From a bacterium (GTDB taxonomy: Bacteria; Verrucomicrobiota; Kiritimatiellia; UBA8416; CAMZLY01), in NCBI GenBank assembly GCA_030632465.1, contig DAOVUR010000060.1:1-9327 (forward strand): a DNA stretch of 9,327 nucleotides, written 5' to 3'. Below are positions 1-6,246 of this stretch, piece by piece (position 1 is the first letter of the stretch; each line of letters begins with the position of its first letter). The translations under genes and the position numbers were made by a program. Under the pieces are notes generated by a model. The model saw only the letters and a list, made by a program, of their open reading frames with translations. It made no database searches and was not told the DNA's origin.

Positions 1-12
1 AGTTTTTGTCAT
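1..12 (-). CDS. Start of an unidentified gene running off the left edge
   Basis: Only four codons (Met-Thr-Lys-Thr) lie in the window, so the product cannot be identified. The reason to call a gene is the translation signal: on the minus strand the ATG at 12-10 is preceded by GGGAGAG (plus positions 20-26) with a 7-nt spacer, one of the strongest ribosome binding sites in the window. It is read in the same direction as the pilin gene at 189-545 and lies about 175 bp downstream of its stop. This is an inference from the start signal alone and could be a coincidence. Confidence 0.4.
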
Positions 13-188
13 ATTTTTACTCTCCCTTTACTTAGTTATTAACAATACATACCGAAACTACAATAAGTATCTATTGTGCATCTTTTCTCAATAAACACAA
101 GCTTTTTTATAGTTCAATATACAAAAAGAATCACACCTCACCGCTACAAAATTATTTACCAATAATATCACGATCCCAGTTCACACAA
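13..188 (-). other. AT-rich intergenic region below the pilin gene
   Basis: This 176-bp stretch separates the pilin stop codon from the putative start at position 12, and I see no coding sequence in it. It holds an AT-only hairpin (ATTATT at 151-156, AATAAT at 161-166, loop TACC) followed on the minus strand by TTTT, which is at best a weak terminator for the pilin transcript. It also holds a dyad of ACAATA (60-65) and TATTGT (72-77) that could be an operator for the leftward gene. I could not identify a convincing -35/-10 pair. Confidence 0.35.
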
Positions 189-545
189 TTACTGCGCAAC
201 ATGCCCACCGGTATCACATGTTGCATCGGTACCAATTGGCTGATAATCATAAATACCAGACGCAGGACAAGAAGGCTCGCCACCCTTTATAAATGAATCA
301 ACTCCATTGACATCAGTCTTGTCCTCTGGAGTCAGCACTTCGCCATCCCTTTTCCCTACCGTTAAAGCCCACTGCTCTTTAGCTGAGTTGATTTGACGCA
401 GATTACTAATACATACATTTGTCTGAGATTTCGTACGCGCAGTCAGGAAGGCAGGAATAGCAATAGCTGCCAATAAACCAATAATGGCAACCACCAACAT
501 TATCTCTAAAAGCGTAAAGCCTTGTTTACTCTCATCATATATCAT
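189..545 (-). CDS. Type IV pilin/pseudopilin-like protein (prepilin with N-terminal methylation motif)
   Basis: This is a short protein of 118 aa with a classic class III prepilin signal. A 9-residue leader (MIYDESKQG) is followed by mature residue Phe, then TLLE with Glu at mature position 5, then a hydrophobic helix of about 20 residues ending in AIAIPAF. The prepilin peptidase would cut after Gly9 and methylate the Phe; the product would assemble into a type IV pilus or type II secretion pseudopilus. The rest is a small globular domain with Cys residues, ending in a CPASG...CDTGGH tail that I associate with short pilin-like proteins of Lentisphaerota, Kiritimatiellota and Verrucomicrobia. 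I prefer the ATG at 545 over the one at 551, because GAGG (554-557) is 8 nt from the former and only 2 nt from the latter. No other pilus genes are in the window, so pilus versus pseudopilus cannot be decided. Confidence 0.88.
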   Translation of the reverse strand: MIYDESKQGFTLLEIMLVVAIIGLLAAIAIPAFLTARTKSQTNVCISNLRQINSAKEQWALTVGKRDGEVLTPEDKTDVNGVDSFIKGGEPSCPASGIYDYQPIGTDATCDTGGHVAQ

Positions 546-576
546 TAACATATCCTCTTAAAAGAGAGATATATCT

Positions 577-593
577 AGCATATATAGTGCCAA
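577..593 (-). promoter_or_regulatory. Candidate sigma-54 (-24/-12) promoter of the pilin gene
   Basis: On the minus strand the sequence reads TTGGCACTATATATGCT. It contains the full TGGCAC -24 element and an ATGCT -12 element (consensus TTGCW). The invariant GG (plus 591-590) and GC (579-578) are separated by exactly 10 nt, as RpoN promoters require. Transcription would begin near 566, giving a leader of about 20 nt that carries the GAGG ribosome binding site at 554-557. RpoN control of pilin genes is well known in other bacteria. No sigma-70 pair of comparable quality was seen in this gap. Confidence 0.55.
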
Positions 594-737
594 ACACCAA
601 ACTAGAATCGATTCAGCAGATGAAAAAGTGTGTAAAACAACCATTTTAAAGCAATAAATATACCTATATAACAGCTATAGCATACTTATTTGAATAGAAT
701 ATCGTAATTTCAGGCCGAGAAACACCTATTATCCGCT

Positions 738-806
738 ATTTCGCATAAACGATAATTATTTTATGTGAAACCACCAGTAAATAGGTGAATTTCGCAATAA
801 CGATAA
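738..806. promoter_or_regulatory. Dyad and direct-repeat cluster upstream of the pilin gene
   Basis: An 18-nt motif occurs twice in direct orientation, at 738-755 (ATTTCGCATAAACGATAA) and 789-806 (ATTTCGCAATAACGATAA), with 16 of 18 bases identical and starts 51 bp apart. The first copy overlaps an 11-bp dyad, TTTCGCATAAA (739-749) and TTTATGTGAAA (760-770), with one G-T pair and a 10-nt loop. A further inverted pair, CACCTATT (723-730) and AATAGGTG (780-787, within one base), brackets the dyad. The cluster lies about 170-240 bp upstream of the predicted sigma-54 start, where enhancer-binding proteins usually bind. It also lies directly downstream of the FeS gene, so a role at that transcript's 3' end is possible. 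Confidence 0.35.
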
Positions 807-846
807 CGAACCGAGGGGGCGAGCACCACCTTATCCTAGAGCTTGC

Positions 847-1926
847 TCAACCATTTTTCCACGCCAAAGCACCTGTTGGACATGACTGAACAGATTCAGC
901 AGCAGCCATCTTTAAACCATCAGACAGCATATCACCAAACGGCACACCGACAAAAAGATCATACCCACGGCCAGAAAACTCCAGCCCCACAGCATCGCTA
1001 CACTTCTCTGTTATAGCAATACAGATGCCACACTTTATACATTTACCCTGTTCGAAAATGACTGAATCATGTTCATCACACTTAGCAAACTGGCCACGTT
1101 CCACTCCTTTAAAAGCAACCTGTTTAGCGTCATACTCATCTGCATAATCACGTAACTTACACTGCTCAAGCTTACGGCAGTCGCAATGCAAACAGCGCAA
1201 AGATTCAGGCACAGCCTCTTCCGCAACAAACCCCTTAGCAGTATTTTCTTTAGCTTCAATACGCCCAACCTGTGATGCCTCACGCAAAAAGATATCTTTA
1301 TCGCCAGGCAATAACTTGCCAAAGTGAGAATTAAACTTTCTCCGCACATGCGCCGGAAGAGGAGGCACCGCAGCACCGGTGTCAGAAAGATCGATACCAG
1401 CAAAATATAGCACTAACAAGCGAATGGACACAGCTTGATCTATCCGACCGCGCCGGCAGACTCTTTCGCATGGTGCATCACAATTAATGCATAGAGCCGC
1501 ATAACTGGTTACTTGCTCTTTTATTGCTGCCACATCCCCCACCAAAAGCCCCTTTTGTAGATCTCGTATTATTTGCGGAATATTTAGACCTGCCGGACAT
1601 ACCGACGTGCACGGAGCCTCACAATCTCCTACATGCTCGCTCAACAAAAGTTCCAAACCTTCACGCCGCATATTTCTAATCTCATCTGTATCAGTTTCAA
1701 CAACCATCCCACTAACAGCCTTCGTGGAACATGCTGGCACAAATTCACCAGAAGCCACATTCTTGACCATGCAAATCATACATGAATTGATATGCCCAAG
1801 CCCTTCCTTATAACACATATTCGGAATATCTATACCCATACGTGCGGCCACCTGCAGAATTGTTTCATCGGCAAGCAGGCTAACTGTTCTATTATTAATC
1901 GTTATATCCACAACTTCAATTCCCAC
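847..1926 (-). CDS. Multi-FeS electron-transfer protein: NuoG/HydA-type [2Fe-2S] plus GltD-type FeS domain, no catalytic domain
   Basis: This 359-aa protein is probably cytosolic. Residues 5-80 are a [2Fe-2S] ferredoxin with C38, C49, C52 and C66 (Cx10CxxCx13C), as in NuoG and HydA. Residues 98-175 then read H98-x3-C102-x3-C106-x3-C110-P, followed by C146, C149, C153 and C157. This resembles the N-terminal FeS domain of GltD, NfnB and dihydropyrimidine dehydrogenase more than the His-Cys cluster of NuoG. Residues 244-270 (RCLHCDC...CKLRDYADEY) and 296-354 (CIKCGIC ... GRG ... CPTGAL) form a NuoG-like FeS tail. Neither the FAD/NAD domain of GltD nor the H-cluster or molybdopterin domain of HydA/NuoG follows. 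The start is GTG, overlapping the upstream gene by 11 nt with no clear ribosome binding site, which suggests translational coupling; a second GTG at codon 6 (1911) is possible. The inferred role is an adapter between the NADH-oxidising partner at 1916-4327 and an unknown acceptor. Confidence 0.8.
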   Translation of the reverse strand: MGIEVVDITINNRTVSLLADETILQVAARMGIDIPNMCYKEGLGHINSCMICMVKNVASGEFVPACSTKAVSGMVVETDTDEIRNMRREGLELLLSEHVGDCEAPCTSVCPAGLNIPQIIRDLQKGLLVGDVAAIKEQVTSYAALCINCDAPCERVCRRGRIDQAVSIRLLVLYFAGIDLSDTGAAVPPLPAHVRRKFNSHFGKLLPGDKDIFLREASQVGRIEAKENTAKGFVAEEAVPESLRCLHCDCRKLEQCKLRDYADEYDAKQVAFKGVERGQFAKCDEHDSVIFEQGKCIKCGICIAITEKCSDAVGLEFSGRGYDLFVGVPFGDMLSDGLKMAAAESVQSCPTGALAWKNG

Positions 1927-4327
1927 TATTTATTTTAACTGCCTCAGCAGGGCAGACCTGCCTACAAGTATCACAGCGAGTACACTCTTCATCTCTTATC
2001 TCATGCCGCTCATACGGTATAGATGTAATAGCATCAACAGGGCATCCTTGCGCACATTTTGTACAGCCAATACAGTCTGTAGTTATGTAGTAACGTATCA
2101 ACTCTTTACATTTCTTCGCAGGGCAGCTCCCCGCAATATGCGCTTCATACTCATCCCTAAAATAACGTATAGTAGTTAACACAGGATTAGGCGCGGTTTT
2201 GCCCAACCCACATAGACTCCCCACCTGTATCATCTTCGCAAGATTCTCAAGTTTTTCAATATCGCCCTGCTTACCTGCACCGGAGCAGAGCCGTTCCATA
2301 ATCTCAAGCATACGCTTTGTGCCAATTCGACAGTAAGTGCACTTGCCACAAGACTCAGCTTGTGTAAACTTCAGAAAATATCTAGCAATATCAACCATGC
2401 AATCATCTTCGTCCAACACAACAAGACCACCCGACCCCATGATGACACCAGTAGAGACCAACTGATCATAATCGATTCGCACATCAGACAACTCAGCCGG
2501 TATACATCCTCCTGACGGACCGCCAATCAGAACAGCCTTAAACTTCTTGTCATCTATAATCCCGCCGCCAATCTGTTCCACAATCTCACGAACAGTAATA
2601 CCCATAGGAACCTCTATCAGGCCGCCATGCTTAATTTTGCCTGCCAACGCAAAAGTCTTTGTTCCCCTACTTTGATCCATACCCATTGCCGCGAAGTCAG
2701 TAGCACCATGCCTAACAATCCACGGTAACAATGTATAAGTTTCAACATTATTAACTAAAGTCGGCATACCCCACAAACCTTCCTGCGCAGGATAAGGCGG
2801 TCTAAAAGATGGCACACCACGCTTCCCCTCTATCGCAGCAATCAGTGCCGTCTCTTCTCCGCAGACAAAAGCACCCGCACCTTCGATAACCTCCAACATT
2901 AAGCGCTTACCGGAATCAAATATATTTCCACCTAGCAATTTTCGTTCTTCACAGATAGCAATTGCTTGCTTAATCCTAAGTGCCGCCAACGGATATTCTG
3001 AACGAATATAGATAAAGCCATGATCAGCACCCACAGCATGAGCAGCGATAATCATTCCCTCAAGCAACCTAAATGGAAAAGACTCCAGAAGCATCCTATC
3101 CATGAACGCACCAGGATCCCCCTCGTCACCATTGCAGATAATATACTTCTTATCACCTTGTGTAGCTTGCACATATCGCCACTTCTCACCAGTCGAAAAT
3201 CCAGCACCACCACGTCCGCGCAACCCGCTGCTAATAACATCATCAATCAACTCTGTCGCAGATAACTCAGCAGTAACCTTTTTTGCAGCAGTAAATCCAT
3301 CACGTTCAATATATTCATCAACATCAAGAGGATCAAGCTGACCACAATGCTCAGTAGCAATGTGATGCTGTTTATTAAAAAAGTCTGCATCAGCACCCTG
3401 CCGGACATCTATTTCATAACGAGTAATCGGCGCCCTATCTATATCAGTAAGCAACCTGCCAAGTAGACCATCTATGTTCGCCTTAACTCTGGCAGGCAGA
3501 GTTGACTGCCTGAAATGACGATTTAGAATTGAGGCAACAGCATTCTCAGTAACTTTACCATACCGAAAAGAGAGACCATCAGTCATCACAATCTCAATCA
3601 GTGGTGCCTGATACGAAACTCCAGTACATCCAACATTCTTTACAACAACCGGCAGTTTCATAATAGCAATCTGCTTCTCAAACTCACGATATATCTTAAG
3701 AATACCGCCCGCAGAACAGCTAGAACAGAGGCACATCCTAACCTCAGCCACTATTGCCACTCCAGTATCTACTGCTGATCTATCAACGATAGCAGTCTGC
3801 GCGCGCAGAAAATCTGTTATCAATTCAGACGTTTTTGACGGCTCAACAAACCCATATATAATATCATCAATCTGAACAGCAGGAGCCAACATACAGCAAC
3901 CAAGACATGCAACCTCATCAACCGTAAAGAGATAGTCATCATCAGTATCCTCATCAGCTGCAATATTGAGATCCCGTTTAAAAGCATCAATAATATTTTG
4001 CGCCCCACGCACATGACAGGCAGTGCCCGTACACACCTTAATAGAATGCTTACCAGCCGGCTTAGTTCGGAACTCAGAATAGAAAGAAGCTATACCAGTA
4101 ATTGCAGCAGGCGTAATAGCAGATATTTTACACACATGCCGCAAAGCCTCTTCTGACAAATAGTTAAACTTACCCTGTATCGCATGCAGAATCGGTACCA
4201 CATATCTAGACTCAGTACCAATACCCGCAACAATAGCGCCAACCTCTTCCGTCAGGGTCAGACCTTGACTATTGACTATAGTTTTAATATCCGTATCCTC
4301 AAACGCTATTCTCCATGGTCTTGGCAT
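1916..4327 (-). CDS. NuoE-NuoF-ferredoxin fusion: NADH-dehydrogenase (HydB/HydC-like) flavoprotein
   Basis: This 803-aa soluble protein should bind NADH and FMN and pass electrons along FeS clusters. Residues 27-175 are NuoE-like with ligands C99, C104, C141 and C145. Residues 195-270 are a second thioredoxin-like ferredoxin domain with C199, C204 and C234, where the usual fourth Cys is S238 and an extra C201 is present. Residues 350-725 are NuoF: GRGGAGFSTGEKW (371-383), NGDEGDPGAFMDR (399-411), and the N3 cluster C660/C663/C666 with C706. H730, C735 and C740 resemble the zinc site of HydB. Residues 745-800 are a 2x[4Fe-4S] ferredoxin (C752/755/758/762 and C782/785/788/792). NuoE and NuoF homologues are usually separate; here they are one chain. 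The ATG at 4327 follows an in-frame stop closely and lacks an evident ribosome binding site. It lies inside a long inverted repeat that also encodes residues 1-26, which are not part of the conserved domain. It heads an operon with 847-1926. Confidence 0.9.
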   Translation of the reverse strand: MPRPWRIAFEDTDIKTIVNSQGLTLTEEVGAIVAGIGTESRYVVPILHAIQGKFNYLSEEALRHVCKISAITPAAITGIASFYSEFRTKPAGKHSIKVCTGTACHVRGAQNIIDAFKRDLNIAADEDTDDDYLFTVDEVACLGCCMLAPAVQIDDIIYGFVEPSKTSELITDFLRAQTAIVDRSAVDTGVAIVAEVRMCLCSSCSAGGILKIYREFEKQIAIMKLPVVVKNVGCTGVSYQAPLIEIVMTDGLSFRYGKVTENAVASILNRHFRQSTLPARVKANIDGLLGRLLTDIDRAPITRYEIDVRQGADADFFNKQHHIATEHCGQLDPLDVDEYIERDGFTAAKKVTAELSATELIDDVISSGLRGRGGAGFSTGEKWRYVQATQGDKKYIICNGDEGDPGAFMDRMLLESFPFRLLEGMIIAAHAVGADHGFIYIRSEYPLAALRIKQAIAICEERKLLGGNIFDSGKRLMLEVIEGAGAFVCGEETALIAAIEGKRGVPSFRPPYPAQEGLWGMPTLVNNVETYTLLPWIVRHGATDFAAMGMDQSRGTKTFALAGKIKHGGLIEVPMGITVREIVEQIGGGIIDDKKFKAVLIGGPSGGCIPAELSDVRIDYDQLVSTGVIMGSGGLVVLDEDDCMVDIARYFLKFTQAESCGKCTYCRIGTKRMLEIMERLCSGAGKQGDIEKLENLAKMIQVGSLCGLGKTAPNPVLTTIRYFRDEYEAHIAGSCPAKKCKELIRYYITTDCIGCTKCAQGCPVDAITSIPYERHEIRDEECTRCDTCRQVCPAEAVKINSGN

Positions 4328-4383
4328 GCAACAACATTATCATCACTCGTAATAAAGTCAATAGTCAAGGCCTGACTCTGACG
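4250..4383. repeat. Near-perfect 28-bp inverted repeat enclosing the start of the NuoEF fusion gene
   Basis: The left arm is 4250-4277 and the right arm 4356-4383. The reverse complement of the right arm differs from the left arm at only 2 of 28 positions (7 and 13). The innermost 15 bases, ACCTTGACTATTGACT on the left from its A at 4262, match with no mismatch apart from that first base. The spacer is 78 bp. In either transcript one of the two differences becomes a G-U pair and the other an A-C mismatch, so both RNAs could fold into a long stem. The left arm lies inside the coding region and ends exactly at the codon 26/27 boundary; the right arm is upstream of the start codon. No target-site duplication is visible at the ends (CTCTTC on the left, AGATAA on the right). 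Confidence 0.85.
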
Positions 4384-4477
4384 AGATAAAAACTAACCCT
4401 TGTCTACTATTACCTTTTTTGGCAATATATGAATCACTTTTGAAAAAGTACTTTATAACAATATTGGAAAGAACATT
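4384..4477 (+). promoter_or_regulatory. Leader of the DHOD-like gene with overlapping palindromes and a ribosome binding site
   Basis: This is the part of the divergent intergenic region outside the inverted repeat. Two overlapping palindromes lie at 4436-4449 (ACTTTT-GA-AAAAGT) and 4445-4454 (AAAGTACTTT) and could be an operator. A -10-like TATAAC (4454-4459) has no matching -35, so the promoter is not settled. GGAAAG (4466-4471) is a ribosome binding site 6 nt before the ATG at 4478. The 15-mer at 4456-4470 recurs in inverted orientation at 7900-7914 in front of the secreted-protein gene. Confidence 0.4.
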
Positions 4478-5455
4478 ATGGCTGATTTAAAAACTACTTA
4501 TATGGGATTGTCCCTGAAAAACCCACTTATCGTCGGAAGCTCACCATTAACAGCAACAGCTGATCAATGCAAGAAACTGGAAGATGACGGCGCAGGTGCC
4601 GTAGTACTTAAGTCTATCTTTGAAGAACAGATCAGAACCGAAGTCTCTTCTACTTACGATACACTTGATGGCAATATGCACCCAGAAGCGTACGAATACC
4701 TGCAGGCCGATATGCCAATGCGAATCGGACCAGCCAGCTATCTTGACAAAATCACGGAAACAAAAAATGCGCTCTCTATTCCTGTTATCGCAAGTATCAA
4801 CTGCACTACTCCAGATAAGTGGGTGAACTTTGCAGATAAAATCGCTGCCGCCGGTGCTGATGCCATTGAACTAAATGTTTATGACATACCATCATCTCCT
4901 GATGTTTCAGGCACAATTATTGAAGAGAGACATCTAGATCTTGTGCGCGCTGTATCCGCAACTGTAACGATTCCTATATCTGTGAAACTTGGTTCTTTCT
5001 ACTCATCAATCCCAGCCTTCACAAAAGCACTAGACCAAGAAGATATCCAAGCAATTGTTATGTTTAATCGCTTCTTCCAGCCAGATATTGATATTGAAGA
5101 TATCTCCATTAGCCCATCCACAAACCTATCACGGCCAGAAGATCTACGAACACCTTTACGCTGGGTAGCTATTACGAGCGATGAAGTAGAGTGTGATGTA
5201 TGTCTGACTGGCGGAGTGCATGATGCCGAGGGCGCAATTAAATCAATCCTAGCTGGCGCCAATGCATTCCAGATATGCTCAGTGCTATACTCGCAAGAGC
5301 AAGACCCAATCAGCAAAATCCTTACAGGAATGTCTGACTGGATGGATAATCATAATTACGAAACTATTCAGGACTTCCATGCACTGCTTAGTAACAAACA
5401 CCTCAACACAAAAGATGGGTTCGAGCGTGCTCAATATATGAAAGCTCTAATATAA
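4478..5455 (+). CDS. Dihydroorotate dehydrogenase-like FMN-barrel protein lacking the catalytic Cys
   Basis: This 325-aa protein is a TIM-barrel flavoprotein of the DHOD-like family, which annotation pipelines often label PyrD. Barrel and FMN-site motifs are visible: LKNPLIVGSSPLT (13-25), GAGAVVLKSIFEEQI (38-52), PVIASIN (102-108), PISVKLG (166-172) and TGGVHDAEGAIKSILAGANAFQICS (244-268, given by its ends TGGV and QICS). In class 1 DHODs the active-site loop reads N-L-S-C-P-N and supplies the catalytic Cys; here the equivalent is ELNVYDIPSSPD (131-142), with no Cys. It is therefore unlikely to oxidise dihydroorotate, and its substrate is unknown. In other bacteria such genes often sit next to pyruvate:ferredoxin oxidoreductase, as far as I recall. 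Here it is divergent from the NuoEF-fusion operon, which supports a redox role. The gap to psd is 56 bp with no terminator seen. Confidence 0.85.
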   Translation: MADLKTTYMGLSLKNPLIVGSSPLTATADQCKKLEDDGAGAVVLKSIFEEQIRTEVSSTYDTLDGNMHPEAYEYLQADMPMRIGPASYLDKITETKNALSIPVIASINCTTPDKWVNFADKIAAAGADAIELNVYDIPSSPDVSGTIIEERHLDLVRAVSATVTIPISVKLGSFYSSIPAFTKALDQEDIQAIVMFNRFFQPDIDIEDISISPSTNLSRPEDLRTPLRWVAITSDEVECDVCLTGGVHDAEGAIKSILAGANAFQICSVLYSQEQDPISKILTGMSDWMDNHNYETIQDFHALLSNKHLNTKDGFERAQYMKALI

Positions 5456-5511
5456 GAATCGCGAGAATCATATATCTTTAGTTAATTCACGGAATAGATG
5501 AGAAGCTGTAA

Positions 5512-6234
5512 ATGATCAAGATAAGAGTTGAAGTATGGCCCTTTGTAGGGTTTGCTGTTTTAGGATTTGTTATCGTCATGATGCTTCTAAAGCTCCTTGG
5601 TGTCAAACTAGGGGCTTCCCTACCAGTGCCTCTTATTATAACCACTATCCTATCACTATATTTCCTCTATTTCTTCAGAGACCCCGAACGCACAATCCCG
5701 ATAGAGGAAAACGTAATCGTCTCCGGTGCTGACGGCACAATATCAACTATTCAAGACTTTAGCGCTGAAGATTTTGCTACTATCGCCCAGAAAACTGGCC
5801 TCGCACCCAATGAACTCGGGGCACTAAGTAGCAACGAAGTAACGCGCATAAGCATATATCTCAGCCTCTTCTCCGTACATGTTAATCGTGCGCCCATTGC
5901 GGGGCAATCATCATTTCTGGGGTACTTTCCTGGTAAACACTACTTAACCTTACGCGAAAAATCATCCGAACACAACCAACACAACTCCATACTAATAGAA
6001 AACGAATCTACATGCTGCCTTGTTAACCAGATCGTAGGGCCAATATGCCGCCGCGTTGTATACTGGCCAGACCACGACAAACACGTCACCCTGGCTCGTG
6101 GTGAAAGATTCGGCATGATGAAATTCGGATCTCGCTTAGATATATATTTCCCTAAAGATGACATAGAGGTCATCGCAACAGAAAACCAAAAAGTCACCGC
6201 CGGCGAGACAGTAATCGCCAAGTTGAAAATATAA
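5512..6234 (+). CDS. psd: Phosphatidylserine decarboxylase proenzyme (short, membrane-anchored type)
   Basis: The product converts phosphatidylserine to phosphatidylethanolamine at the inner membrane using a pyruvoyl cofactor made by self-cleavage. The N-terminus has two hydrophobic segments (about 11-30 and 36-55), followed by the family signature FFRDPER (54-60). Also visible are GADG (72-75), SVHVNR with H123 (121-126), and the cleavage site FGSR (205-208). Cleavage there would occur between G206 and S207, with S207 becoming the pyruvoyl group. D74, H123 and S207 fit the Asp-His-Ser self-processing triad of the family. At 240 aa it matches the short PSD class and not the roughly 320-aa E. 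coli type. The ribosome binding site is weak (GAGAAG, 8 nt before the ATG). It lies 12 bp upstream of pssA, whose product supplies its substrate. Confidence 0.93.
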   Translation: MIKIRVEVWPFVGFAVLGFVIVMMLLKLLGVKLGASLPVPLIITTILSLYFLYFFRDPERTIPIEENVIVSGADGTISTIQDFSAEDFATIAQKTGLAPNELGALSSNEVTRISIYLSLFSVHVNRAPIAGQSSFLGYFPGKHYLTLREKSSEHNQHNSILIENESTCCLVNQIVGPICRRVVYWPDHDKHVTLARGERFGMMKFGSRLDIYFPKDDIEVIATENQKVTAGETVIAKLKI

Positions 6235-6246
6235 GGAATAGCTACA

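Larger units (their letters stand above)
552..846. other. Intergenic region between the FeS-protein gene and the pilin gene
   Basis: No coding sequence is supported in this 295-bp gap. It contains the pilin ribosome binding site, the sigma-54 promoter candidate and the repeat cluster, which are described separately. Immediately after the leftward FeS gene there is only a 4-bp palindrome (GAGC/GCTC around 839-848) and a short GC-rich stretch (812-822), neither followed by a T-run. I therefore see no intrinsic terminator for the operon to the right. Confidence 0.5.

Noticed and set aside
552..846. CRISPR array or tRNA gene in the pilin upstream gap
   Set aside because: Only two imperfect 18-nt repeats are present, with no regular spacers, and no cloverleaf or TPsiC-arm-like sequence was seen.
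839..848. Palindrome GAGC-TT-GCTC as terminator of the FeS operon
   Set aside because: The stem is only 4 bp with a 2-nt loop, overlaps the stop codon and has no following T-run.
1035..1403. A 122-aa open frame on the minus strand inside the FeS-protein gene
   Set aside because: It is a shifted-frame shadow: no domain, composition or start signal supports it, whereas the main frame has a dense set of Cys motifs.
847..1926. HydA-type [FeFe]-hydrogenase or NuoG catalytic subunit
   Set aside because: The protein ends after the CPTGAL motif at residue 354; no H-cluster motifs or molybdopterin domain are present.
4250..4383. Inverted repeat as an intrinsic terminator
   Set aside because: The loop is 78 nt, one arm lies within a coding region, and no T-run follows either arm.
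4241..4392. Target-site duplication flanking the inverted repeat, as proof of insertion
   Set aside because: The flanks (CTCTTC and AGATAA) share no direct repeat, so insertion stays a hypothesis.
4478..5455. Calling the gene pyrD, a true dihydroorotate dehydrogenase
   Set aside because: The catalytic Cys loop is replaced by NVYDIPSS, and the sequence matches the DHOD-like group of unknown reaction.
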